NCBI GenBank assembly: GCA_004293725.1
Contig: REAW01000011.1
Span: forward strand, 45,999-109,998
From: Curvibacter sp.
GTDB taxonomy: Bacteria > Pseudomonadota > Gammaproteobacteria > Burkholderiales > Burkholderiaceae_C
DNA: 64,000 nt
Reading direction: 5' to 3'
Numbering within the stretch: position 1 is the stretch's first letter; every line of letters starts with the position of its first letter. The notes under the pieces are model-generated. The model made no database searches. It was not told the DNA's origin and saw only the letters and a program-made list of their open reading frames with translations. Below, piece after piece: positions 19,385 to 28,289 of this stretch. A program made the position numbers and the translations under genes.

Positions 19385-19406
19385 TTGACGTTTACGTAAA
19401 CGTCAA
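19385..19406. promoter_or_regulatory. Perfect 22-bp palindrome upstream of icmF
   Basis: TTGACGTTTAC at 19385-19395 is followed directly by its exact reverse complement GTAAACGTCAA at 19396-19406, ending 34 bases before the icmF start codon. The sequence resembles sites I associate with the MerR-family regulator LiuR, which controls branched-chain amino acid catabolism in proteobacteria. TTGACG could also double as a -35 element, as MerR operators often overlap stretched promoters. Palindrome: seen. Regulator identity: inference. Confidence 0.7.
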
Positions 19407-19440
19407 TTCGCCAGTTTTGGCCCTTTTTTGCGAGCGCCCC

Positions 19441-22400
19441 ATGACCGACCTGTCCGCTGACTTCAAGGCTTTGGCCAACTACCGTCCAACCAACAAGGTG
19501 CGCTTTGTCACGGCGGCCAGCTTGTTCGACGGGCACGATGCGGCTATCAACATCATGCGGCGCATCCTGCAAGGCATGGGTGCCGAGGTCATCCACCTGG
19601 GGCATAACCGCAGCGTGGACGAAGTGGTCACCGCCGCGTTGCAAGAAGACGTGCAGGGAATTGCCATCAGCTCCTACCAGGGCGGGCATGTGGAGTACTT
19701 CAAGTACATGGTCGACCTGCTCAAGAGCCGGGGCGGTGCGCACATCCAGGTATTTGGCGGCGGTGGCGGTGTGATCGTGCCGCCCGAAATTCGTGAGCTG
19801 CACGCGTATGGGGTTACCCGCATTTACAGCCCGGAGGACGGCCAGCGAATGGGCCTGCAAGGCATGATCGGAGAGATGGTGATGCGTTGTGACAAAGACA
19901 TCACCGCACTGGCGCCTACCGCTTTGACGGCCATCCAGGGGCACACCGAAGCCAGCTGGCGGGCATTGGCCCAGTTGCTCACCGCCATTGAGGCCTCAAG
20001 GCTCAATCCGGCCTTGGCCAAGGAAATACGTGCGCAAGCAGCTACTAAAAGGATAGCGACTATCGGCATCACCGGCACTGGTGGAGCGGGCAAGTCCAGT
20101 CTGACCGACGAGCTGATTCGCCGCTTGCGCTTGGACCAGAACGACGGCCTGCGGGTGGCCGTGATTTCGATTGATCCGTCACGTCGGAAAAGCGGCGGAG
20201 CACTCTTGGGTGATCGCATCCGCATGAACGCGATATCGCCTTGGCAGCAGGGGTCACGGGTCTTTATGCGGAGCTTGGCCACTCGCGACTTCGGTTCCGA
20301 GATCAGCGCTGCGCTGCCCGATGTGATTGCGGCCTGCAAGGTCGCAGGCTTTGATTTGATCGTGGTGGAAACCTCGGGCATCGGCCAAGGCGACGCCGCT
20401 ATCGCACCATTGGTGGATGTGCCGGTGTATGTGATGACGCCGGAATTTGGCGCCGCCAGCCAGCTCGAAAAAATTGACATGTTGGACTTCGCAGAATTTG
20501 TCGCCATCAACAAATTCGACCGCAAAGGCGCAAGCGACGCGCTGCGCGATGTGTCCAAGCAGGTACAGCGCAACAAGGAAGCCTGGACCACCCCCACGGA
20601 TCAGATGCCCGTTTTCGGCACCATGGCGGCACGCTTCAACGACGACGGTGTGACGGCGTTGTACCAAGCCATGCTGCCACGCCTGCAAGCCCTCGGCGTT
20701 CCGCTGCAAGACGGCATGCTGCCCAAGGTAGCGGTGCGCCACAGCAGCAACCAGACGCCCGTCGTTCCCGCTGCCCGTACGCGCTATTTGGCCGAAATCA
20801 GCGACACCGTGCGTGGCTACAAAAAGCGCGGCCGCGAACAGGCGCGCTTGGCGCGCGAGATCCAGCAACTGCGCGCGTCAGGCCGCATGCTGCATGAAGC
20901 AAACCCGGACAAAAGCGGCGCTGTGGCGGCGGTGACCGACCTGGCCCAGCAGCGTGAAGAGCGCATGGGTGCCGCAGAGCGCAAGCTGCTCGCCCAATGG
21001 CCCGAGATGCAAAAAGCCTACGCCGGCGACGAGTACGTGGTGAAGATCCGCGACAAGGAAATCCGCACTGCCCTCACCACCAAAAGCTTGAGCGGCACCA
21101 CCATCCGCAAGGTGGCCCTGCCGACCTTTGAGGACCATGGCGAGATTCTGAAGTGGCTGATGCTGGACAACGTGCCCGGAAGCTACCCGTATACCGCCGG
21201 CACTTTTGCCTTCAAGCGCGAGGGCGAGGACCCGACCCGCATGTTCGCTGGAGAAGGCGATGCTTTTCGCACCAATACCCGCTTCAAGCTGCTCTCTAGC
21301 GGCATGGCAGCCAAGCGCCTGAGTACTGCGTTTGACTCGGTCACGTTGTACGGCAACGACCCTGACCCGCGCCCGGACATCTACGGCAAAGTGGGCAACA
21401 GCGGCGTGAGCATTGCCACACTGGACGACATGAAGGTCTTGTACGGCGGGTTCGACTTGTGCAGCCCGTCCACCAGCGTATCCATGACCATCAATGGACC
21501 GGCTCCCAGCATCCTGGCCATGTTCATGAACACCGCCATCGACCAAAACATCGAAAAGTTTCAGACCGACAACGGCCGCGAACCCACAGACACCGAGGTG
21601 GCCAAGATCCGCGAATGGGTGCTGGCCAATGTGCGCGGCACCGTGCAGGCCGACATCCTGAAAGAAGACCAGGGCCAGAACACCTGTATCTTCAGCACCG
21701 AGTTTTCCTTGAAGGTCATGGGTGACATTGCCAGTTATTTTGTGCACCACAACGTCCGCAATTTCTACAGCGTCTCCATCAGCGGTTACCACATTGCCGA
21801 AGCCGGGGCCAACCCGATCTCGCAACTGGCCTTCACGCTTTCCAACGGATTTACCTTTGTAGAAGCGTATCTGGCGCGCGGTATGCACATTGACGACTTT
21901 GCGCCCAACTTGAGTTTCTTCTTCAGCAATGGCATGGACCCCGAGTACACCGTGATGGGCCGCGTGGCGCGCCGCATCTGGGCCGTGGCCATGAAAGAGA
22001 AATACGGCGCCAACGAACGCAGCCAGAAGCTCAAGTACCACATCCAAACCAGTGGCCGCAGCCTGCACGCGCAGGAAATCCAGTTCAACGACATCCGCAC
22101 CACGTTGCAGGCCTTGATTGCCATTTACGACAACTGCAACAGCCTGCACACCAACGCGTTTGACGAAGCCATCACCACGCCGACCGAAGACTCGGTGCGC
22201 CGCGCCATGGCCATCCAGCTCATCATCAACCGCGAATGGGGGCTGGCAAAAAACGAGAACCCCAGCCAGGGTGCCTTCATCATCGAAGAGCTGACGGAGT
22301 TGGTGGAAGAGGCGGTGCTCAAGGAGTTTGAGGCCATTGCCGACCGTGGTGGCGTGCTGGGTGCCATGGAAACCGGCTACCAGCGCGGCAAGATCCAGGA

Positions 22401-22734
22401 CGAGTCCATGCACTACGAAATGCTCAAGCACACCGGCGATCTGCCCATCATCGGCGTCAACACCTTCCGCAACCCGCATGGCGACCAGGTCATGGACAAG
22501 CTGGAGCTGGCCCGCAGTACCGACGAGGAAAAGCAAAACCAGCTCAAACGTCTGGCGGACTTCCACACCCGCCACGCACACGCTGCGCCGGCCATGCTCA
22601 AGAAGCTGCAACAAGCCGTCATTGACAACCAGAACGTGTTTGACGTGCTGATGGACGCCGTGCGCGTCTGCTCGCTGGGCCAGATCACCAGCGCACTGTT
22701 TGAGGTGGGTGGGCAGTACCGGCGCAACATGTAA
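19441..22734 (+). CDS. icmF: Fused isobutyryl-CoA mutase
   Basis: 1097 residues from ATG 19441; a TTG eight codons upstream is rejected. The domain order is that of IcmF. A B12-binding domain (about 12-140) carries [13 protein letters not shown], with the His that replaces the lower axial ligand. A MeaI-type chaperone GTPase (about 200-430) has [10 protein letters not shown]. The TIM-barrel acyl-CoA mutase covers about 520-1097, including [19 protein letters not shown]. It interconverts isobutyryl-CoA and butyryl-CoA, and some members act on pivalyl- or isovaleryl-CoA. A copy of the dispersed repeat lies in the linker before the GTPase. Confidence 0.95.
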   Translation: MTDLSADFKALANYRPTNKVRFVTAASLFDGHDAAINIMRRILQGMGAEVIHLGHNRSVDEVVTAALQEDVQGIAISSYQGGHVEYFKYMVDLLKSRGGAHIQVFGGGGGVIVPPEIRELHAYGVTRIYSPEDGQRMGLQGMIGEMVMRCDKDITALAPTALTAIQGHTEASWRALAQLLTAIEASRLNPALAKEIRAQAATKRIATIGITGTGGAGKSSLTDELIRRLRLDQNDGLRVAVISIDPSRRKSGGALLGDRIRMNAISPWQQGSRVFMRSLATRDFGSEISAALPDVIAACKVAGFDLIVVETSGIGQGDAAIAPLVDVPVYVMTPEFGAASQLEKIDMLDFAEFVAINKFDRKGASDALRDVSKQVQRNKEAWTTPTDQMPVFGTMAARFNDDGVTALYQAMLPRLQALGVPLQDGMLPKVAVRHSSNQTPVVPAARTRYLAEISDTVRGYKKRGREQARLAREIQQLRASGRMLHEANPDKSGAVAAVTDLAQQREERMGAAERKLLAQWPEMQKAYAGDEYVVKIRDKEIRTALTTKSLSGTTIRKVALPTFEDHGEILKWLMLDNVPGSYPYTAGTFAFKREGEDPTRMFAGEGDAFRTNTRFKLLSSGMAAKRLSTAFDSVTLYGNDPDPRPDIYGKVGNSGVSIATLDDMKVLYGGFDLCSPSTSVSMTINGPAPSILAMFMNTAIDQNIEKFQTDNGREPTDTEVAKIREWVLANVRGTVQADILKEDQGQNTCIFSTEFSLKVMGDIASYFVHHNVRNFYSVSISGYHIAEAGANPISQLAFTLSNGFTFVEAYLARGMHIDDFAPNLSFFFSNGMDPEYTVMGRVARRIWAVAMKEKYGANERSQKLKYHIQTSGRSLHAQEIQFNDIRTTLQALIAIYDNCNSLHTNAFDEAITTPTEDSVRRAMAIQLIINREWGLAKNENPSQGAFIIEELTELVEEAVLKEFEAIADRGGVLGAMETGYQRGKIQDESMHYEMLKHTGDLPIIGVNTFRNPHGDQVMDKLELARSTDEEKQNQLKRLADFHTRHAHAAPAMLKKLQQAVIDNQNVFDVLMDAVRVCSLGQITSALFEVGGQYRRNM
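20016..20060. repeat. Dispersed repeat, copy B, inside icmF coding sequence
   Basis: TGCGCAAGCAGCTACTAAAA followed by GGATAGCG matches the core of the intergenic copy at 4233-4290 (TGCGCAAGCAGCTATGAATT followed by TAATAGC). It is read in frame as [12 protein letters not shown], just ahead of the P-loop GTGGAGKS, in the linker between the B12 and GTPase domains. The upstream GGCC-rich stretch also parallels copy A. Confidence 0.5.
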
Positions 22735-22762
22735 CAGCCGACAAAGCCACTTCTCGCAGATT

Positions 22763-22786
22763 GCGACCTGACCGGCAGTTGGTCGC
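22763..22786 (+). terminator. Possible hairpin terminator after icmF
   Basis: GCGACC and GGTCGC form a perfect six-base stem around a 12-base loop that can add a GAC/GT extension, 29 bases after the icmF stop. The following bases are ATTTTCTGGTTC, only a weak T-tract. It could end the icmF transcript before the next promoter. Confidence 0.4.
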
Positions 22787-22828
22787 CATGATTTTCTGGT
22801 TCTGAGGGGGTGAAACTTCGGGTTTGTA

Positions 22829-22850
22829 AGTAGTTGCGCGTGCAACTACT
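22829..22850. promoter_or_regulatory. Palindromic operator over the promoter of the Bug receptor gene
   Basis: AGTAGTTGC and GCAACTACT are exact inverted arms separated by four bases. TTGCGC (22834-22839) inside the palindrome and TATATT (22856-22861), 16 bases further, make a plausible sigma-70 promoter, so a bound repressor would block the -35 element. The arrangement is typical of MarR-family operators, and a MarR gene (23862) is the second gene of this transcript. Arms and spacing are seen; the regulator link is inference. Confidence 0.6.
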
Positions 22851-22906
22851 GGGCCTATATTCGACGGCACTGTATTGCGTCGTCCCCCCTTTTTTCGAGG
22901 AGCCTT

Positions 22907-23881
22907 ATGCAACCCCGTTTCCCATTGATCCGCCGGGCTTTTTTGGCCGCCCTATTCACCACGGCTACATTCGCGTCCGCACAAACCTACCCGTCTAAAC
23001 CTATTGAGTGGGTCGTGCCCTATCCGCCCGGTGGCGGTACCGATGTTGTAGCCAGGCTCTTGGCCGAATCGATGGGCAAAACCCTGGGCCAAAGCATCAT
23101 TGTTGCCAACAAGCCCGGTGCGGCGACCAACATCGGTGCCGAGTACGTATCGCGTGCCAAGCCAGATGGTTACGTGGTGATGTCGGCCGACACCGCGACG
23201 CTCGCGGCCAATCCTGCGCTCTACAGCAAACTCACCTACAGCGCTGAAAAGAATCTGGCGCCCGTGGGCTTGAGTGTGCGCTTTCCGTTGATTTTGGTGG
23301 TCCATCCTGGCGTACCGGCCAAAAATCTCAAGGAATTTATTGCGTGGGCCAAAACGCAGGATCGCACCAACTACGCGTCGCCAGGTGCGGGGAGTCCGCA
23401 TCACCTGACTGCCGAACTTTTCCGCCAACAGGCCGGGCTGCAACTCACCCATGTTCCCTACCGAGGCGCGGCGCCTGCGGTGCAAGACGTCGTCGGTGGT
23501 CAAGTCCCGTTCATGTTTGTGGACACTGCTGCTGGCTACCAGTTCATCCTCGCAGGCAAGCTGCGTGCTTTGGGAATGGCCAGCGCGAAGCGGCTGAAAA
23601 ATTTTGAAGAAATCCCCACTTTGGCAGAGCAGGGCCTGACGGGATTTGAAGCATTTGCATGGCAAGGACTGGTGGTCCCCGCTGGTACGCCTCCCGAGGT
23701 CATCACCAAACTGAACAGCGCCTTGCTGACCGCCATGAACAGCACTGACATCAAGGCGCGGTTTCAGGCCCTGGGGCTGGAGTCCACGCCCAGCAGTCCG
23801 CGTCAAATGGCAGACTACGCAGCCAGCGAGCGTGTGAAGTGGGCCGACGTGATCAAGACCAATGGCATCAAAGTCGAGTGA
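22907..23881 (+). CDS. Bug-family periplasmic solute-binding receptor (tripartite tricarboxylate transporter type)
   Basis: 324 residues with a cleavable signal peptide (about residues 1-26, ending near ASAQTYP). The Bug core includes VPYPPGGGTDVVARLLAE near 38-55, NKPGAATNIGAEYVSRAKPDGY near 68-90 and HVPYRGAAPAVQDVVGGQVP near 184. These receptors bind small carboxylates or aromatic acids. No TctA/TctB membrane genes are adjacent, which is common for the many orphan Bug proteins of betaproteobacteria. AGGAG at 22900-22904 is the ribosome site. The stop overlaps the MarR gene by 20 bases. Confidence 0.9.
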   Translation: MQPRFPLIRRAFLAALFTTATFASAQTYPSKPIEWVVPYPPGGGTDVVARLLAESMGKTLGQSIIVANKPGAATNIGAEYVSRAKPDGYVVMSADTATLAANPALYSKLTYSAEKNLAPVGLSVRFPLILVVHPGVPAKNLKEFIAWAKTQDRTNYASPGAGSPHHLTAELFRQQAGLQLTHVPYRGAAPAVQDVVGGQVPFMFVDTAAGYQFILAGKLRALGMASAKRLKNFEEIPTLAEQGLTGFEAFAWQGLVVPAGTPPEVITKLNSALLTAMNSTDIKARFQALGLESTPSSPRQMADYAASERVKWADVIKTNGIKVE

Positions 23882-24326
23882 GTCAATTCCCGGGCTAGAC
23901 CGGGTTCTGACCTACCGACTGCACCTTCTGCACAAGCTGACCGACCAAGAAAGTCAGCGCGCTTACTTGGCTGGTGCTGGCCTAAGTCTGAGTGACAGTC
24001 GATGTTTGGGCGCAGTCGGTGCGTTTGGCCCACTGTCGGTCAATGATCTTGCGCGCTTTGCACTCCTCGACAAAGGGCAAGCCAGTCGGGCCGCGCAGTC
24101 GCTCGTGGTGAAGGGGCTGCTGCTGAAAGAGGATTCTCCGCTGGATGGCCGTGGCGTGGTGCTGTCGCTTTCCAAGCAAGGCCGCACCGCCTGGAAGCGC
24201 ATCATGGCCCTCATTGAACAGCGAAACGCCAGTATTTTCGGTTGTCTGACCGATGGGGAGCAGGCCCAACTCAGCGCGTTGTTTGACCGCCTGATTGCAC
24301 ACGCCCGGCCCAGTGCTTCAGGGTGA
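23862..24326 (+). CDS. MarR-family transcriptional regulator
   Basis: 154 residues. The winged-helix core runs from about residue 35 to 125: LSLSDSRCLGAVGAFGPLSVNDLARFALLD is the N-terminal half and KGQASRAAQSLVVKGLL is the recognition-helix region, followed by the DGRGVVLSLSKQG wing. The start overlaps the Bug gene, so the two are cotranscribed and probably co-translated. A likely target is the palindrome at 22829-22850 at the head of its own operon, which would make it a local autorepressor responding to the receptor's ligand or a derivative. Confidence 0.85.
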   Translation: MASKSSESIPGLDRVLTYRLHLLHKLTDQESQRAYLAGAGLSLSDSRCLGAVGAFGPLSVNDLARFALLDKGQASRAAQSLVVKGLLLKEDSPLDGRGVVLSLSKQGRTAWKRIMALIEQRNASIFGCLTDGEQAQLSALFDRLIAHARPSASG

Positions 24327-24407
24327 GATGCAGGCATGGGGGGAAGGATTGCGCCAAGATGGTGCGCTTATTGCTTGATGTAAGCCTTCTTCGGGAGGAG
24401 GCATGTC

Positions 24408-27400
24408 ATGCTGACCAAAATTTCGATGTGGCTGGGCCGATTGAGCGTGGGGCGCAAGCTCACCCTCATTTACTTGCTGGACTTGACCGCGGTGATTTAT
24501 GTCTCGGGGATTCTGATCCGCGAGAAGTACCAGGCCATCGATTTTGCGCGCAAGGAGATTGTGGGCACCCAATACGCGGAGGTTGTTCGCCGCAATGTAA
24601 TGGGGGCCTTTCGGGTGCCACCACCAGAAGCTACGTCGCTCGCTGTAAATGCCCGCTTTGTCGAAGACCTGCAGGCATTGAACGCCGTCCGCGCAGCACA
24701 TGACGAGTCGTTGAGCACTGAGGAGGCCTCACAGCGTTTGCTTGCGTTGTTGCAGGCCCCGGCGAGCAAGGCGAACAAATCCGCCATGCTGTCCCAAGCA
24801 CGTGACCTGCTCACGGTGGTGGGCAACCAGTCCAACCTGATTTTGGACCCTGATCTGGACAGCTACTACGTGATGTCGCTCACGGTGTTGCGCTTTCCGG
24901 AAGTGCTCCAAGTACTCAACGATACGCGCGACTTCATGCAGCGCTGGGGCCAAAGTTCGCAGAGTAAAAATCCCAGCGCCCAGTTGCTAACGCTGGTAGG
25001 GCAGCTCGACGCCGTATTGCGCGGCATCGAGTCGGACTACGAGCAGGCTTGGCTAGCGGGAACGCCACAACTGCGGACCGGGCTGGGTGCTACCCGTTCA
25101 GCCTTGCAGCAGCAAGTTCTTCAGTTTTCCCGAACGGTGCAGGATGCCTCGGTGGATGGCCTCAGTGCCGAAGAGGCTGTGGCGTTGGACCTGGCCTACC
25201 AAGCTGCTCTGGGCGGGCTGGACGACGCCTGGCGTGCAGGGCTGGCGCAACTGCAGCAGCTCCTGGAAGCGCGCGTGGAAGGGCTTTTCCACCGAATGTG
25301 GCTGCATCTCGGAACTGCGCTATTGCTGCTGGGGGCAATCCTGAGTTTGGTCTACCTGGTGGCCAGTCAGATTGCCAAACCCCTGCAGAGCCTGGCCCGG
25401 GTGGCCCACGATGTGCGCCGCAAGGCTGACTACAGCCTCCGTGCAGAGTGGCACAGTCGCGACGAAATAGGGCAGCTTTTCGCTGCGTTCAACGGCATGC
25501 TGGCCCAGCTGGACCGTGACCGATTGATTCAGCAAGAGCTCGCCGCCAGTGCCCGAGCTGCAGAGGCGCAACGGGAGTTGGTCGAAGCGTTTCCCATTCC
25601 CATGGTGGTCACGTCAGTGCCAGACCACGAAGTTCTGCATGCCAACTTGCCGGCTCGCCCGTGGCTGAGCGGCCAAACCGGAGACCCATGGCGCCACGGC
25701 CTGGAGCCCGGCGTGCGGACCCGGTTCTTTCAGCGCCTCGCCGACTTCGATGCGGTCGACGAGTTTGAGGTGCGCTGGCACGGTGGGGCCACGCCCTCGT
25801 GGGCGGTGTTGTCTGCCCGGCGGCTGAATTTTCAAGGACGCGATGCTGTGCTGACGGCCTTTACCCCCATCAACAAGCTTAAAGTCATGGAGCAGCGCCT
25901 GGAGTTGTGGGCCAAGGTGTTTGAGGCGTCCAACGAGAGCATCATCATCATGGATGGCGCACGCAAAATCATCAGCGTGAACCAGGCCTTCTGCCGCAGT
26001 ACGGGATACGACTTTTACGAAGCGCTAGGGCACGACTTGAGCTTTGTCATGAATACCCCGCAAGACACAGTGTGGGCTGATCTGGAGGACAAAGACGACT
26101 GGCAGGGCGAGGTGCACTTCCGTAAACACAGTGGTGACACCTACCCCGCCTGGTTGATGGTGTCTTCGGTCCACAAGAGCGCGACCAGTGGCGAGGTGGT
26201 GAATTACATCGGCATCTCCATTGACATCACCGACCGTAAAGCCAAGGAAGAGCGTATCCGCTTCCTGGCGCAACATGATGTGTTGACAGAGCTTCCCAAC
26301 CGCGCACTGTGCCAACAACGCCTCGGCGAAGCGCTTGTACATGCGCGCCAAACCGGCGAGAAGGTCGCGGTTCTGTTCATCGATCTGGACCGCTTCAAGC
26401 TGATCAATGACACCTTGGGTCACCACATCGGAGACGGCTTGCTGCGCACCGTGGCACGCCGCTTGAGCAGTGCGGTGCGTGCGGATGACACCGTGAGCCG
26501 CCTGGGAGGGGATGAGTTTGTCATCATCCTGCGGCACGTGACCGACATGCCTGAACTCAACGCCATGGTGAACGATCGGCTGATTCCCGCCATCCGACAG
26601 GCCGCCACCGTGGAGGGCCATGTGCTCACCGTATCCTGCAGCGTGGGCGTGGCCTTGTTTCCAGAGGACGCGAGCGACCAAGACGAGTTAATGCGGCGGG
26701 CCGATGCCGCCATGTACGAAGCCAAGTCCGCAGGACGCGACACGGCCCGCTTTTTTTCACCGGAGACCGATCAGCGGGTGGTGGCCCGGCGGACCATGGA
26801 AACCCAGTTGCGTCAAGCACTGGCGAACGAGGAGTTCAGCCTGCACTACCAGCCGCGGCTCAACGCCCGCACCCGCAAAGTCCAAGGTGCAGAGGCTCTG
26901 CTGCGATGGAAGAATCCGGTACTGGGCCAGGTTCCACCAGGGGAGTTCATTGGCTTGGCGGAGGAGACCGGGCTGATCAAACCCATTGGCGCCTGGGTGC
27001 TGCGCGAGGCTTGCCGCAATTGGATGGAGCTGGAGGCCCAAGGCATCTGTAAGGGGCTGGAGCTCTCTGTCAATCTGTCAGTGGCGCAACTGGCAGACCC
27101 CGAGTTGGTGGACCAGTTGTGTGCGGTCCTGCGCGACACCCGCATGCCGCCCGCACAGCTAGAGCTGGAGCTGACGGAGTCACACCTGATGGACAACCCT
27201 GCTGTGGCGCAACAGCAAGTGGCGGCGCTCAAGGCGCTGGGCGTGAAGGTGGCGATTGATGACTTTGGCACCGGGTATTCCAGCTTGGCGTACCTGAAGC
27301 GTTTCGATATTGACAAGCTCAAGATTGACCAGTCGTTTGTGCTCGGCATGCTGGAAGACAGCGCAGACGCTGCCATCGTGCACGCCGTAATTGCGCTGGG

Positions 27401-27593
27401 CCACACCCTGGGGCTCAAAGTGGTGGCCGAAGGTGTGGAGAACCTGCCTACCGCCCAAACCTTGACTGCACTGGGCTGCGACGAATTGCAGGGCTACTGC
27501 TTTAGTCGACCGATTCCACTGTCGGACTGGGTAGGATATCTTCGCAGCAACGCCCTCCGAGGAGATCGCCGACGTCCGCCGCCGCTCGGGTAA
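24408..27593 (+). CDS. Membrane GGDEF-EAL protein (c-di-GMP cyclase/phosphodiesterase) with HAMP and PAS
   Basis: 1061 residues. One helix near 17-37, a roughly 260-residue periplasmic sensor region, a second helix near 300-322, a HAMP segment to about 370, a degenerate PAS-like stretch (about 385-490), a PAS domain (about 500-620), GGDEF (about 625-785) and EAL (about 800-1050). Both active sites look intact: RLGGDEF near 698-704 with an RxxD inhibition site (RADD) five residues upstream, and EALLRW, ELTESHLMDN, DDFGTGYSSL, KIDQSFV and AEGVEN. Either or both activities are possible. GGGAGGAGG is a strong ribosome site. A dispersed repeat follows the stop. Confidence 0.93.
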   Translation: MLTKISMWLGRLSVGRKLTLIYLLDLTAVIYVSGILIREKYQAIDFARKEIVGTQYAEVVRRNVMGAFRVPPPEATSLAVNARFVEDLQALNAVRAAHDESLSTEEASQRLLALLQAPASKANKSAMLSQARDLLTVVGNQSNLILDPDLDSYYVMSLTVLRFPEVLQVLNDTRDFMQRWGQSSQSKNPSAQLLTLVGQLDAVLRGIESDYEQAWLAGTPQLRTGLGATRSALQQQVLQFSRTVQDASVDGLSAEEAVALDLAYQAALGGLDDAWRAGLAQLQQLLEARVEGLFHRMWLHLGTALLLLGAILSLVYLVASQIAKPLQSLARVAHDVRRKADYSLRAEWHSRDEIGQLFAAFNGMLAQLDRDRLIQQELAASARAAEAQRELVEAFPIPMVVTSVPDHEVLHANLPARPWLSGQTGDPWRHGLEPGVRTRFFQRLADFDAVDEFEVRWHGGATPSWAVLSARRLNFQGRDAVLTAFTPINKLKVMEQRLELWAKVFEASNESIIIMDGARKIISVNQAFCRSTGYDFYEALGHDLSFVMNTPQDTVWADLEDKDDWQGEVHFRKHSGDTYPAWLMVSSVHKSATSGEVVNYIGISIDITDRKAKEERIRFLAQHDVLTELPNRALCQQRLGEALVHARQTGEKVAVLFIDLDRFKLINDTLGHHIGDGLLRTVARRLSSAVRADDTVSRLGGDEFVIILRHVTDMPELNAMVNDRLIPAIRQAATVEGHVLTVSCSVGVALFPEDASDQDELMRRADAAMYEAKSAGRDTARFFSPETDQRVVARRTMETQLRQALANEEFSLHYQPRLNARTRKVQGAEALLRWKNPVLGQVPPGEFIGLAEETGLIKPIGAWVLREACRNWMELEAQGICKGLELSVNLSVAQLADPELVDQLCAVLRDTRMPPAQLELELTESHLMDNPAVAQQQVAALKALGVKVAIDDFGTGYSSLAYLKRFDIDKLKIDQSFVLGMLEDSADAAIVHAVIALGHTLGLKVVAEGVENLPTAQTLTALGCDELQGYCFSRPIPLSDWVGYLRSNALRGDRRRPPPLG

Positions 27594-27594
27594 C

Positions 27595-27645
27595 TTGCTA
27601 CTTATTTGATAGCTACTCGCGTAATTTACATAGGCCTTAGCAGCT
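27595..27645. repeat. Dispersed repeat, copy C
   Basis: TTGCTACTTATTTGATAGCT, then ACTCGCGTAATTTACATAGG, then CCTTAGCAGC, directly after the GGDEF-EAL stop. It shares the GCTA-TAGCT(G/A)C-CGCG core with copies at 4233, 20016 and 63336. The inner inverted GCTAC/TAGC arms and the following run of six T could act as a transcription end. Confidence 0.6.
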
Positions 27646-27674
27646 TTTTTATCAAGCTCAACTGGATCAGGAAG

Positions 27675-27792
27675 TCAATTGGCGATGGGGCCAGCGGCAC
27701 ACTGGGCTGCTGGTGTCTTCCAGTCTGCGGATCATGCAGAAATGCGTCCGCGTTGGCAATGGTGCTTAGTTCTAACGGGTTGCGGATAGCAC
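27675..27792 (-). pseudogene. Decayed 3' end of an arylformamidase-like hydrolase gene
   Basis: Read on the minus strand, this stretch aligns without gaps over more than 100 bases to the last codons of the intact hydrolase gene at 43537-44400. NPLELSTIANADAF corresponds to NPVELSAIAGADHF, and the DNA for the SSPVCRW block and the CAATTGAC just before the stop is also recognisable, although the reading frame is lost after about residue 15. Only about 40 codons remain. It is joined directly to a LysR relic, so it is the product of deletion and drift rather than an active gene. Confidence 0.7.
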
Positions 27793-28005
27793 GCGTGCTC
27801 CAATAGTTCGAGGCCACTGCGTGCCAACACTTGGCGCTTGCCAACACACCGGAGCAGTGCAACGCACATTCGCTGCCCAATCGCCGCCAACTGTAGGCTC
27901 AGGGTGGGCCGAGTCAAACCCAGCTCGTGGTTGGCTGGCGACAGAGTGCCGGCTTCGGCCATTTCCAAGTTCACTCTGGGTTGAGTTCAGTCGGATTGGA
28001 CTCAT
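27793..28005 (-). pseudogene. Decayed LysR-type regulator, N-terminal fragment
   Basis: The minus-strand translation gives LEMAEAGTLSPANHELGLTR, then PTLSLQLAAIGQRMCVALLR, then VGKRQVLARSGLELLEHA. This is plainly the helix-turn-helix of a LysR regulator. The natural start (MSPIRLNSTQ, ATG at 28003-28005) is in another frame, so at least one frameshift has occurred, and the effector domain is missing. Upstream, 28011-28067 resembles the promoter of the intact LysR gene at 37176-38051, including ATGCAT blocks. It marks a lost locus at the edge of the AT-rich cassette. Confidence 0.7.
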
Positions 28006-28118
28006 GCGCGAATGCATATGCACCCTGCATTTTTTCGCAATTGACTGCGATGTTTTGCATGAATAGCATCTCCACCTACTGATTTTTATGTTCCGAATTC
28101 AGCGAAGAATTCGCAAAA

Positions 28119-28289
28119 ATGACCCATCACACCATCGATTTCGTCTCCACCGCTGCCCCCCCACTAAAGGTGAATAGACCAGGCAGTTGGAAGGCCGCTT
28201 CTGGGGACCGCAGCGCGCGCAACTATGCGGGTGCTCCGATCACGGACTTGGTGTGGATAGCTGCGGAAAAGCAAAGTCAATTCAAATGA
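28119..28289 (+). CDS. Possible small leader ORF coupled to the LuxR-type gene
   Basis: A 56-codon frame starts at ATG 28119 and stops at 28287-28289, overlapping the LuxR-type start codon as ATGA. The peptide (MTHHTIDFVSTAAPPLKVNR then PGSWKAASGDRSARNYAGAP) is hydrophilic and not recognised. Support for translation is the coupling geometry and the lack of a clear ribosome site for the LuxR-type gene itself. It could also be the remnant of a gene once divergent from the decayed LysR regulator. Weak call. Confidence 0.3.
   Translation: MTHHTIDFVSTAAPPLKVNRPGSWKAASGDRSARNYAGAPITDLVWIAAEKQSQFK

Noticed and set aside
20878..22845. 655-codon open frame opposite icmF
   Set aside because: Antisense to the conserved mutase domain, with no recognisable motifs; caused by high GC codon bias.
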